Below, in pieces: positions 1 through 8,079 of a stretch of DNA of 13,860 bases (the stretch's first letter is position 1; each line of letters begins with the position of its first letter). A program made the position numbers and the translations under genes. The stretch lies in assembly GCA_027596035.1 (NCBI GenBank), contig JADGJA010000617.1, forward strand, positions 1-13,860. The letters are read 5' to 3'. The notes beneath the pieces are model-generated. The model worked only from the letters and a program-made list of their open reading frames with translations. It searched no databases and was not told the origin of the DNA. The stretch comes from Thoreauomyces humboldtii. Taxonomy: Eukaryota > Chytridiomycota > Chytridiomycetes > Spizellomycetales > Powellomycetaceae.

Positions 1-67
1 AAGCGGGGAGGCGTGCCCAGGGATCATGGAAGGGTGTCTACAGGTTCCTGACTTCGTTTATATCACC

Positions 68-71
68 TTAG
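68..71 (+). other. Predicted 3' splice site of the lectin gene's upstream intron
   Basis: A pyrimidine-containing stretch ends in TTAG directly before GTC TCC TTG GGG, from which the lectin frame is open. The AG overlaps an in-frame TAG, so coding cannot run straight through from upstream. The ATG at 26 could only be joined by a 28-nt intron (44-71), which is too short. The donor is therefore probably upstream of the window or within its first few tens of bases. Confidence 0.55.
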
Positions 72-3000
72 GTCTCCTTGGGGAACACGCACACCACGGG
101 CAGCGAGTCGTCCTCCGCCAGCACGGACAACGAGGACATGACCCAAGGCTTCACGGCTGGCGGGAGTCTCGGATCGTCGCTGAACCTGGAGAAGGGAAGC
201 TCGTCCACTGCTGGCAAAGAAAACAGCCATACGCACAGCTCGGACGATTCCCACACCAACGGCCACTCGAGCACGGACACCAGTGGCATTGACACCCAGG
301 TCGGCGTCTCCGTGAAGGAAGGATTTGACATCGGCATCGCATCGGAAGAAGCCACTGTCTCCGCTTCCACCACGGTGTCCAATTCGCACTCAGACGAGGA
401 CTCGAGCTCGGACACCCACACGGATCAGAACAGCGACACGTCCTCTTCTTCGTCGAGCAGCACCGATTCGTCCAGCGCAAACTTTGGGACCAACTCCCAA
501 CGTAATTGGGATGCGAGCCGCGGCGCCTCTGTGGGTCACTCGATAGCCCTGACCAACGGTCACAGCGAGAGCGACACGACTGACTCTCGCACCAGCGACT
601 CCATCTCGGATGCCTTGACCAACTCTCGCACGGACGAGGCTTCGTGGTCCTCGAGCACGGCAGACACGATCGGTAACTCTCAGAGTCGAACCTTCGGATC
701 CACCAACTCGTATACCACCACCCACTCGTATGCCGACGAGCAGAGCCAGGCCAAAGGCTACGTATCGAGCCTCGACAAGTCCCAGCAGCAGGGCATTGAC
801 CTCACTTCTACGCTCACGCAGACCTGGACTTCGAGAATCGACTTGCACAACTGCATCTTACCCGTTCTGTACTACAACACACAGAGTCTCACGGTTCCTT
901 GGGCATGCAAAAGTGACGATAACACCACCGAGATTCTCTCCACTGAGATTGCCACGTTCAACACGGCGAGCGCCACCATGTCGATGGGCGACATGGACTG
1001 CAACGTGCAGACGGTGGACTTTTCACTCAACAACCCGAACTTCCAAAGCGCCATCAGCGTCGGACCCACTCCCTCCGCCCTTTCGTCGGGACAGACCTTG
1101 GAAGTAGGCAAGCGTCTGTCGGCCGGGACCCAACTCGAGTACAGCTTTGGCATGGAGTACGATGGCCAGCTCACGTTCAAGCATTTCAACGACCTTCTGT
1201 GGACATCCGATACTGGATACCTGACCGGATTCAACCCTCGCGCGCGCATCACCGACGATGGCCACTTCATCATCGAGGCCAAGAACATCTTCACAAAAAC
1301 TAACTACCGCATGGGTAACTACACCACAGTGTGGTCGACGGTCCCTAAGCATCTTGGCACCTTTACCGTCGGTTACAAAGGAACCGGCTATGAGCTTATC
1401 GTGCAGAGCGACACCAATGCGGTCAAAGGCAACACACAGGGGAAGCCCGACGTCGTCCTCTACGATAGCAAGGGCTCGCCTCTGTGGATGGCTGTGAGCA
1501 CCAAGTACCGCAACCACCTTGGCTACAAGCATCCTCTCAACTACCTCGTTCCCACAGACATGGTCACCAACCCCAACCTGCCTGCTCAAATCGACCTGCA
1601 CAACAGCATCGATCCCTCCATCACCTTTCTCAACACTAACTCGATTATGTCCCGTGACATGGGTTGCGGGATCCAGCTTACCTCGGGAGAGGGTCTGCAG
1701 AGCCCGAACGGCCGTTTCAAGCTCTATCTCAACGGCAAAGGAAACTTGATTCACAAGGACGGACCCCGGACCATGTGGGAGTCTTACACGTCCGAGCTCT
1801 GGTACGCGGTTGCTCCCTTCTACCTCCGCGTGAGCGCCGAAGGCGAGGCCTACGTCACCGACAGCAAAGGTCACCGCATGTGGCAGACTGCCAACGTCTT
1901 GCAAAACAAGGAAGGTCCCTTCAAGTTTCAGGTCACCGACGACGGACGCATGGGGATCGTCGACAACTCGAACGGCGTCGTGTACGACAATTCGCCGCTG
2001 CAGGCCAATCAGAACCTTACCATGAACGCATTGCTGCTGGCGCCCATCTTCGCATGCGACTCTATCTGCAAGGATGGATGTCGCTCCATCGCGGTCCAGC
2101 AGATGCTCTCGAACTCTACCTTCTTGAGCTTCCCCAACCGTCAGCTCTGGGACGGCGAGGTCCTGTTCAGCAACAACAACCAAAGCTCGCTTACCAGCGT
2201 CAACGGTACCCTTACCCTGCATTCACCCGCCGTCGGGGGCTCGAAAGTCCTCTTTGCTTCGTCCACGCCAAACGCCGGATCGACCCTCGAGATCTTCGGC
2301 AACGGCACGCTTCAGTACAACGGACCCAACTGGGAAGTTCTCTACACGACTGCGGGCCTCTACCCTGTCGGGAACAACACCTACTCTGTGCGTATTACAG
2401 ATGCCGGTTTCCTTACAGTCGCAGCCGGCAGCCAAGTGGTCTGGCAGTTCCCTGACGTCAAGCCAGTCACTGAGCTCGTCAGCGGAACCACCGTGGACCA
2501 TATCAGCATGGGATCACCTGGCATGATCAGCGCCGACGGAGCTACCGTCATGACTCTCGACGGAAACGGCATCCACCTCAATAGTACGACAATGTGGACG
2601 TTGTTCGCTGGAGCACAACCCGCTGGATCGAGGCTCGTGCTACAGACGGACGGTACCTTGGTCACGCTGTCGGAGACAGGCGTCAACACCGGCTTCATCG
2701 CCGGCACGCCCAACGCCGGCGTGGCTCCTTACAGACTCGACGTTTACTCAACTCCCAAGGCCTCTCTCGCCATCAAAGATGTCAACAACGTCGTGACCTG
2801 GCAGTTTCCCTTAGCTGTCAGCCCTCTCAACTCTCTGGTCAGTATGGTCAACTCCGTGCAGCTAGACAACAGCACCCTGGCAAACTTCACGGACCGCATC
2901 TTCCTGGGACAAAGCATCGCATCTCCATCCGGCCAGCATTCTCTGAGCCTCACCTCGGGAGGCCTGGCTCTTGACGGAACCATTCTTTTTCCCGGCCCGG

Positions 3001-4310
3001 TCCCCGTTGACAGTCACCTTATCCTGGAAGCTGGTATTCTGCACATCATCGACCCCAACGGAAAGCAGCTATCTGGAACCCTCTTCGGCGGCGTCGGTCC
3101 TTTTACTCTCGCAGTGGATAACAGCGGCATTGTCTTTATCACTGACACTGACGGCATCCTGCAGTGGCAATTTCCCAGCACTCATCTCACCACCCTTCGG
3201 TCGGACGGTGCTCCTCTCTCCAACCATGTCTCGCTTAGGCATGCCCTCTGGTCTCCCACCGATGTATACAGCGTCGGAATGTTCAGCAACGGACTGTTCC
3301 TGATGCGGCAAGGCGGCATCGTCGACGTGATCTCGGACGGCGCGAAGGATAGCTCCTCTCAGTGGGAGATGCAGTGGGACGGAAACCTTTGTCTGAATGA
3401 GGGCACCATCTACAACGGATGGAAATCTAATACGTGGAACGCTGGGACTGCGCCGTACCGAGTCACCGTCAGCGACGTCGGTCAAGTGCTCCTGCAGGAC
3501 GCGAAGAACGCGGTCTTGTGGTACTTTCCTCGCGAGCCCGCCAACCTCGACTGGGAGCCTTTGACGCAGCTCACGATGGGCAGGTGCACGTCCGTAGGGA
3601 CTCGAGACGCGGTTAACGCGGGAGACGTAGCCACCATTCAGGACTGCAACGGAGCCGTCAATCAAATGTTCGCCTACGACACTCAGAGACGGTACCTCCG
3701 ATCCAAGGCCCAGCCTCGTCTCTGTCTCGGCGCCGACGCCCTCCATATGGGGGCCCCACTACGGATGCGTGAGTGTGGTCACGATGATCCCAACAACCAG
3801 TTCACGAAAGCCAGCGACGGTCAGTTCATTTCAGAGGTCAACCCGGCCGTCGGCATCTCGGTCCCCAACTTTGTCAACTGGAACAACAGCCCTCTCCTCA
3901 TGGACAACGTTTCCCCCGGAAACTCGTACCAGCGATGGCTCCTGGGTCCCTACAACATGAGACCGACCTCCCTTGATACGGACGCCCTCGACGCAACGGC
4001 TAACGGGATCTGGGCCGCCGACGGTAGTGTGTGCTGGACGATCGACAACAAGGGTCAGCTCGCCGTCTACACGACCATGAACACCAACGTCCTGCACATG
4101 CCTGGATCGGGAAGAGACGGATACACTGGAAACGGTCGGATTGTCCTCGCGCCAGAGGGCTCGATCGTTCTGTATGACGGCCCGCTTGGGTACCACAACT
4201 TTGGATGGCAGGCGGGTTGGACGGGCCCGTTCCATTGCCGCGTTGACGGGATCACTCTTCGTTGTTTCGACGGTAAGGGGAACCAATACCAGAGCTTCAC
4301 TCCTTCATAG
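72..4310 (+). CDS. Large multi-domain lectin (bulb-type lectin repeats plus ricin-B-type trefoil), 5'-partial
   Basis: The reading frame is open for 1412 codons from an apparent splice acceptor (TTAG at 68-71; the in-frame TAG at 69-71 shows this is not the gene start) to the TAG at 4308-4310. Residues below count from codon 72. Residues 1 to about 250 are rich in Ser, Thr, Asp and Asn. After that come beta-rich modules of bulb-type (GNA-like) lectin style, with near matches to the mannose-site signature QxDxNxV at 445-451 (QSDTNAV) and about 1101 (QWDGNLC). Four modules end in WQFP or WYFP at 791, 910, 1032 and 1150, a period of about 120 residues. About 1160-1290 looks like a ricin-B-type beta-trefoil (Cys1172, QDC and CLG motifs, QRW near the end). 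A final lectin-like module closes the protein. Many N-glycosylation sequons suggest secretion; the signal peptide would be in the missing exon. From family knowledge it should bind glycans at the cell surface or outside the cell; ligand and role are unknown. Confidence 0.8.
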   Translation, partial: VSLGNTHTTGSESSSASTDNEDMTQGFTAGGSLGSSLNLEKGSSSTAGKENSHTHSSDDSHTNGHSSTDTSGIDTQVGVSVKEGFDIGIASEEATVSASTTVSNSHSDEDSSSDTHTDQNSDTSSSSSSSTDSSSANFGTNSQRNWDASRGASVGHSIALTNGHSESDTTDSRTSDSISDALTNSRTDEASWSSSTADTIGNSQSRTFGSTNSYTTTHSYADEQSQAKGYVSSLDKSQQQGIDLTSTLTQTWTSRIDLHNCILPVLYYNTQSLTVPWACKSDDNTTEILSTEIATFNTASATMSMGDMDCNVQTVDFSLNNPNFQSAISVGPTPSALSSGQTLEVGKRLSAGTQLEYSFGMEYDGQLTFKHFNDLLWTSDTGYLTGFNPRARITDDGHFIIEAKNIFTKTNYRMGNYTTVWSTVPKHLGTFTVGYKGTGYELIVQSDTNAVKGNTQGKPDVVLYDSKGSPLWMAVSTKYRNHLGYKHPLNYLVPTDMVTNPNLPAQIDLHNSIDPSITFLNTNSIMSRDMGCGIQLTSGEGLQSPNGRFKLYLNGKGNLIHKDGPRTMWESYTSELWYAVAPFYLRVSAEGEAYVTDSKGHRMWQTANVLQNKEGPFKFQVTDDGRMGIVDNSNGVVYDNSPLQANQNLTMNALLLAPIFACDSICKDGCRSIAVQQMLSNSTFLSFPNRQLWDGEVLFSNNNQSSLTSVNGTLTLHSPAVGGSKVLFASSTPNAGSTLEIFGNGTLQYNGPNWEVLYTTAGLYPVGNNTYSVRITDAGFLTVAAGSQVVWQFPDVKPVTELVSGTTVDHISMGSPGMISADGATVMTLDGNGIHLNSTTMWTLFAGAQPAGSRLVLQTDGTLVTLSETGVNTGFIAGTPNAGVAPYRLDVYSTPKASLAIKDVNNVVTWQFPLAVSPLNSLVSMVNSVQLDNSTLANFTDRIFLGQSIASPSGQHSLSLTSGGLALDGTILFPGPVPVDSHLILEAGILHIIDPNGKQLSGTLFGGVGPFTLAVDNSGIVFITDTDGILQWQFPSTHLTTLRSDGAPLSNHVSLRHALWSPTDVYSVGMFSNGLFLMRQGGIVDVISDGAKDSSSQWEMQWDGNLCLNEGTIYNGWKSNTWNAGTAPYRVTVSDVGQVLLQDAKNAVLWYFPREPANLDWEPLTQLTMGRCTSVGTRDAVNAGDVATIQDCNGAVNQMFAYDTQRRYLRSKAQPRLCLGADALHMGAPLRMRECGHDDPNNQFTKASDGQFISEVNPAVGISVPNFVNWNNSPLLMDNVSPGNSYQRWLLGPYNMRPTSLDTDALDATANGIWAADGSVCWTIDNKGQLAVYTTMNTNVLHMPGSGRDGYTGNGRIVLAPEGSIVLYDGPLGYHNFGWQAGWTGPFHCRVDGITLRCFDGKGNQYQSFTPS

Positions 4311-4400
4311 AAGATAGCATGACGGATGAAACAAACCGCCGTAATAGAATAGAGTGAATCGGATAATATCGCACCTTAGGGTTTGGATTTTTAATTGCAC

Positions 4401-4475
4401 CATGCTCAACTGGTCCCTGCTGCTCTTTCAGTTCGATTGCTTCATGCTCAACTGCTGCTGCTCTTTCGGTTACCG
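4401..4475 (+). repeat. Imperfect tandem duplication with period about 42 bp
   Basis: CATGCTCAACTG followed by TGCTGCTCTTTC occurs at 4401 and again from 4443; the second copy lacks about five bases (GTCCC is shortened). It lies just downstream of the lectin gene, probably in its 3' UTR or spacer. No function is suggested. Confidence 0.8.
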
Positions 4476-4584
4476 GTAATCAGCTTAAAATTGGGGTGAA
4501 GAGGTCGAGGAACGGGTCCCAGTGGGGTTTGCTGTAGTTGATCATGAATGCTACGGATTCAAAGGTCTGTTTATGACGCTGATC

Positions 4585-4621
4585 GGGAATAGGGCAACGT
4601 TTTGACGCTTGCCCTATTCCC
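4585..4621. repeat. Perfect 13-bp inverted repeat with 11-nt loop (hairpin)
   Basis: The left arm GGGAATAGGGCAA (4585-4597) and the right arm TTGCCCTATTCCC (4609-4621) are exact reverse complements around an 11-nt spacer. It sits about 275 bp after the lectin stop codon. It could be an RNA hairpin in a long 3' UTR or read-through transcript, the relic of a small inverted-repeat element, or a protein-binding site. No flanking target-site duplication was recognised. Confidence 0.85.
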
Positions 4622-4947
4622 CATGATATCTTGCAACAAAAGCAACGTATCATAAAATATCACGCCCAGTAGCTGACATTTTCATGCAAGTGGCTTTGTA
4701 TTACCTCTGTGCACAGTGATTTTTCTTGATAAGATGATATATTGTTTTTGGATCAGATTTGTATGGCCTTTTTTTCTATGTCTTTCTCGAAGCTGCACCC
4801 TTGGGCCACATAGGTTGAAAACAACTTATCAAAATATCATTTCTCCAGCAGCGCTCTACACATAATTTTCTCAACCAGAACCTTATCGACTTGGCTGGCT
4901 CGGAAAAGGCGACTACGGTCGAACAGCCTGACATTACAGTAAATGCA

Positions 4948-4968
4948 ATGATATTCCAAAAATATCAT
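4948..4968. repeat. AT-rich inverted repeat ATGATATT/AATATCAT
   Basis: ATGATATT (4948-4955) and AATATCAT (4961-4968) form an exact 8-bp inverted repeat with a 5-nt spacer. Related ATGATAT or ATATCAT words occur nearby at about 4623, 4655, 4734 and 4837, so this AT-rich tract of about 350 bp is built from recurring pieces. Confidence 0.7.
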
Positions 4969-5348
4969 GAACATATTATGATCATGCCCTGACTACTTTG
5001 CCAAACTGCAAGGCATGATCCTGTGCCTCAAGCAGTTGTGACCTCAAGCACATGCGTGGAAGGAAACAGCGCCGGTGAATCTTGGACGGTATCCTTTGAG
5101 GAAACAGAAGCAGTTCTTCAGCACACAAAGTACGTGCTCCTTTTCAACCACAAGTGTCAGCTGATCAATATTACGTCTCACATCCGTTTTGAAAACACAC
5201 AACACAAAACGTGGCTCTGTGTTGTGTCCCCGTCCTGAACGTCTTGAAGATGACGACCATGTGTGACAGCAGTCACAACTTCCATTAGGACGGCCCCCGG
5301 TGTGACATTCTGGATTCTGTCTGAAGTCGAGCCTTAACATTGGGGTGG

Positions 5349-5392
5349 CACCTCGAGGTTGGGACCTTGACCCGAGGTGATCACCTCGAGGA
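5349..5392. repeat. 16-bp perfect palindrome with direct repeats of CACCTCGAGG
   Basis: CGAGGTGATCACCTCG at 5373-5388 is a perfect 16-bp palindrome. CACCTCGAGG occurs at 5349-5358 and again at 5383-5392, and ACCTCGAGGT at 5350-5359 is itself a 10-bp palindrome. The clustering of palindromic GAGGT half sites suggests a dimeric protein-binding site or a remnant of an inverted duplication. No adjacent gene start was found. Confidence 0.8.
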
Positions 5393-5982
5393 GGTACACA
5401 ACCTTGAAAAGCGATAGTTCCATGACACGAGCGAGCTTAGTTCCGACTTTTGATAGTAACTGAGGCACATTTTGTTGAGCAATCCCGTTGAGGGGAGAGC
5501 TCGGCACTGTTGACGGGAACGTCGTTTGAGCACCGACTGTAGTCTCCGCAGAGATGGTGTGGGTGCCTGACATCCTTGTTAACAATGTTGCTGGGAAGCC
5601 TCAGATACTGCCGGGGCCACGCCTGGGCGGTGACGGCGACTTGACGGGTTCCTGGAGGAAAGGTTGACGTGCTTGGTTGGCAGGTGTTGGCTGCCGGATT
5701 GGTGCCTTGGAAGGATGACAAGGCTGGAGAATGGTAACCTTACGATGTAGCGTGAGTACGGTGTAAGCTCTGCCGCGTTTTTGTGAAAGTCCTTAAGGAA
5801 AAGAGGGAGGGGAATGCCGACCGGGGTGCTTTATATCCTGGAAGTCGTCCCTCCCCAGATGTCTCGGTTCGGCCGCTGGCGGATCCCTGGCTTGGCTGGT
5901 ACTGGCTGCGTATGGCACAGCCATCCATATGCCATCCTGGGAACAACCGGAATTTGTCCAAGAAGAAACAGAAAGAACAGAA

Positions 5983-6089
5983 AAGAAGAAGAAAGAGTGA
6001 CAAAAGGTGGGAGCTATCTAAAGTAGTCTAGTGGAGAACTGCGCCCCCAGAAGTGAGGACTCGTGCGTTCTCGCCTGTTTCACTCAACA
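5983..6089 (+). repeat. Diverged direct repeat, copy 1 of 2
   Basis: This unit of about 107 bp starts in a purine-rich GAAGAAAGAGTGAC tract, runs through GCTATCTAAA and AAGTGAGG and ends CTCGCCTGTTTCACTCAACA. It matches copy 2 at 6241-6348 with scattered substitutions (many of them transitions) and a few 1-3 nt indels. The repeat ends abruptly after CTCAACA in both copies. Confidence 0.85.
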
Positions 6090-6240
6090 GTTGTCAACTG
6101 CACACTTGAAATTACGGGAGGTCCTGGAATTTCTGTTACTGATGGAGTCGTGGTCAACACTTTGTAGATAATTGGTGGAGCAGGTGTTGAAGTGATTGGT
6201 TCGGCTGAAACGCGATATACTATCTAATATACTAAGTAGA

Positions 6241-6348
6241 GAAAAGAAGAAAGAGTGACGAAAGGTGGAAGCTATCTAAACTAGGTCTAGTTGGAGACTG
6301 CGCCTCCTGAAGTGAGGTCTTGTACGTTCTCGCCTGTTTCACTCAACA
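6241..6348 (+). repeat. Diverged direct repeat, copy 2 of 2
   Basis: Second copy of the 5983-6089 unit, about 258 bp downstream in the same orientation. The 150 bp between the copies shows no obvious similarity to either. The divergence implies an old duplication or two insertions of a dispersed element whose termini may be near GAAAAGAAG and CTCAACA. Confidence 0.85.
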
Positions 6349-6422
6349 ATGCTCAGGTGAGCACTGGTTCCCCGCAAGTCTGTTGACGTCTACCTGAACA
6401 GTCATCCCACTCTACTGAAGTA

Positions 6423-6830
6423 TCAAGTTAGTGCCAATGATGTGTGCAAATCGATGCCGGCTTTGAGTGTCTGTCGTAGCATATCTCGTTGGGCGAAAAT
6501 CATGAGTGTACGGAAGTGATTCGATCTGGCTCCCTCTTGGTCGCCATCGGTCGGTTGGCCTGACTGATCGAGCAAGCGTCCGTCCTCGTTGGTCCGTTGT
6601 CCAAACCAGTTTTGGATGTGTCGTAAACTGAGGATACTTGTTTTGTTTTTGGCTGCGAGGAATCGGAGTCGTTTGGCTACCCATTCGTCGAGGAAATTGC
6701 CCGCGCGGAGCGGCGTCAGCTTCGGCAAAGGGGGGCTGACAGAGGAGACAACGCCCGCAATAGGGTGCCCAACGGCCCGTGCAGCAAGTCGATACAAGGA
6801 ACACACTTCTAAGATGTCAATGCCCGGCAT
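6423..6830 (-). CDS. Hypothetical protein of 135 aa
   Basis: The minus-strand frame runs from a true ATG (complement of CAT at 6828-6830) to a stop at 6423-6425, giving 135 residues. The composition is protein-like, with a Pro/Ser stretch near residue 30 and a basic amphipathic part from about residue 45 to 80 containing the motif HIQNWFGQRT. That motif recalls the recognition helix of homeodomains (consensus WFxNxR), but the invariant Asn is Gln and the spacing upstream does not fit well, so this is only a resemblance. The family is not recognised. It may be an exon of a larger gene: an AG in TTAG follows within the first ten codons and could be an acceptor. It lies downstream of other minus-strand blocks. 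Confidence 0.4.
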   Translation of the reverse strand: MPGIDILEVCSLYRLAARAVGHPIAGVVSSVSPPLPKLTPLRAGNFLDEWVAKRLRFLAAKNKTSILSLRHIQNWFGQRTNEDGRLLDQSGQPTDGDQEGARSNHFRTLMIFAQRDMLRQTLKAGIDLHTSLALT

Positions 6831-7042
6831 AGCGTTCGCCTACCCACCCACCCATTCCATTCACGTGCGTCAGCCTTCAAGGCGTTGTCCCTCCCATGCG
6901 GCACGTTGAACGAAAGGCTCTGGACTGCACGCGGCGCACCAAATTGTAGTAAAAGACAATAGAATGCACCAGAGCGGGTTGCAAACGAGGGAAAAAGCAT
7001 AGTAAATGGCAAATCAAATCTCATTAAATGGAAGCAAAACGA

Positions 7043-7603
7043 CTACATTGGTTCGCTGCCATCGCCCTTGCCGGGCGACTCCCGGCTGACCACGGATACT
7101 TCAAAGCCGTCTTGCACGGTCCCCGGCCCGTCTTCATTGTCGGAGACCACAAGTGCTGGAGCAAGCGACTGGTTGCGGTCCAGGCCTGCTGCCGCGATGT
7201 AGTGTTGCCATTCGTCCGCAACAAGGGTTGGGACAAGTCTCTGGCCGTCTTGAATGCTTATGCGGGAGCTCTTGTAAAGAGTCTCCCACTCATTGCTCGT
7301 GAAGCTTTTGCCCTTGGCGTCAGCAAGCTTGGCCTCGAGCGGTTGATCCGTATCGGGAAGGTGCGTTAAGCGCTTCAGTGTACCTTCAAGCAAGGAAGAT
7401 GACATGGCGATCAGCGACATTGAAGGAACGGCATTCGTTGGACGCCTCAGCGTACCTTCAAGCAAGGGAGACATCATGGCTATCAACAACATTGAAGCGA
7501 CCTCATGCAGACTGAGCTGCTTGCCGTAGCCGTTCGCTGATGATGAGGAAAAGATCAAGTGTTGCACAAAGGATCGAAGGATCTTGCTTTGAAAACGGCG
7601 CAT
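7043..7603 (-). CDS. Hypothetical protein of 186 aa with an internal 24-residue duplication
   Basis: The minus-strand frame is open from the ATG at 7603-7601 to the stop at 7045-7043. No family is recognised. The N-terminal part is basic and hydrophobic with a Ser cluster; then a 24-residue unit is repeated (cores LLIAMMSPLLEGTLRR and SLIAMSSSLLEGTLKR); the C-terminal half is acidic and polar. The repeat at the DNA level has a 72-bp period, so it keeps this frame. A 113-codon ORF with a real ATG also exists on the plus strand (7028-7369), and the coding strand is not certain. The 5' end overlaps the last predicted exon of the neighbouring minus-strand block in another frame, so the start could be different. 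Confidence 0.4.
   Translation of the reverse strand: MRRFQSKILRSFVQHLIFSSSSANGYGKQLSLHEVASMLLIAMMSPLLEGTLRRPTNAVPSMSLIAMSSSLLEGTLKRLTHLPDTDQPLEAKLADAKGKSFTSNEWETLYKSSRISIQDGQRLVPTLVADEWQHYIAAAGLDRNQSLAPALVVSDNEDGPGTVQDGFEVSVVSRESPGKGDGSEPM
7369..7498. repeat. Tandem duplication with 72-bp period
   Basis: TACCTTCAAGCAAGG occurs at 7381 and again at 7453, inside units of about 58 bp that are otherwise similar (CGCTTCAGTG / CGCCTCAGCG before it, ATGGC.ATCA.C.ACATTGAAG after it). The period is exactly 24 codons. Differences are spread through the units, so the duplication is not recent. Confidence 0.85.
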
Positions 7604-8034
7604 TCGCTGTGAAAAGAGGATACATCCACATTCAATTTGTTGTTTTCCCAATGCCTTCCATGCTCACAGGCTGACCTTCACGCGCCAGGTCCCGTCCTCG
7701 TCTACGTTGAACTCGACAAGGCCATCAAGCCAGCGCTTTGTCTCATACCAGTGGCGCCAGCGATCAGCGTCCATGGCAAAGACCTGATTGGTGGGTCCTG
7801 ACACTGCCTTGCCTGTGAGCCATAAGCAGGCCTTGTTAATCATGTTCGATCGCATGGTCGAGATAGCATTGGCACTGCGTTTAATAGAACTTGCTTCTTG
7901 CATATCTGCTTGACTGGTCTGTACATGTCGCGCGGATATGACCTAAGCAGAAGCGCGTCCAGGGGGAGGTTGGTGCCAACGGAAGACGCTTGTGAACCGG
8001 GCGACTTGTAACCATAGTCGTTGAAGCTGTGCAT
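7555..8034 (-). pseudogene. Hypothetical coding remnant with a frame conflict
   Basis: Two protein-like blocks on the minus strand seem to belong together but are in different frames. One starts at the ATG at 8034 (MHSFNDYGY) and stays coherent to about 7915; its frame is also open upstream to the TGA at 8080-8082. The other reads coherently from about 7905 to 7668 (with VFAMDADRWRHWYETKRW). The second block then meets a clean donor GTGAGC; removal of a 61-nt intron (7607-7667, ending TTTTCACAG) continues in phase for 17 codons to a TGA at 7555-7557. No intron of usual size reconciles the two blocks, so a frameshift near 7900-7920 is likely. The family is not recognised. Confidence 0.35.
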
Positions 8035-8079
8035 ACGCTCACGACAAGGAAGGCTCTGATCACGCTGATAGAGGTCTCG

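Larger units (their letters stand above)
4311..6410. other. Gene-poor intergenic region with repeats
   Basis: No convincing protein gene was found over about 2.1 kb. It begins with the probable 3' UTR of the lectin gene, becomes AT-rich around 4620-5000, and then holds several inverted and direct repeats listed separately. The best coding hint is on the minus strand at 5334-5721, where two overlapping frames give Ser/Thr/Pro-rich peptides (a C-terminal block ends at 5334). They could be exons of a small surface-type protein, but no start or phase-consistent intron was found, so they are not called as a gene. Confidence 0.6.

Noticed and set aside
1023..2222. Long 399-codon ORF antisense to the lectin gene
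   Set aside because: It is a shadow of the strong codon bias of the lectin gene; its product has no domain pattern, while the sense frame is open over 4.2 kb with lectin repeats.
5334..5721. Possible Ser/Thr/Pro-rich surface protein on the minus strand
   Set aside because: Two overlapping frames look weakly protein-like, but no start and no phase-consistent intron linking them was found.
7028..7369. Plus-strand ORF of 113 codons with a real ATG
   Set aside because: It lies antisense to the longer minus-strand ORF, which also carries the in-frame 24-codon repeat. The plus-strand ORF ends before the repeat and has no recognised domain. Not excluded, but less likely.
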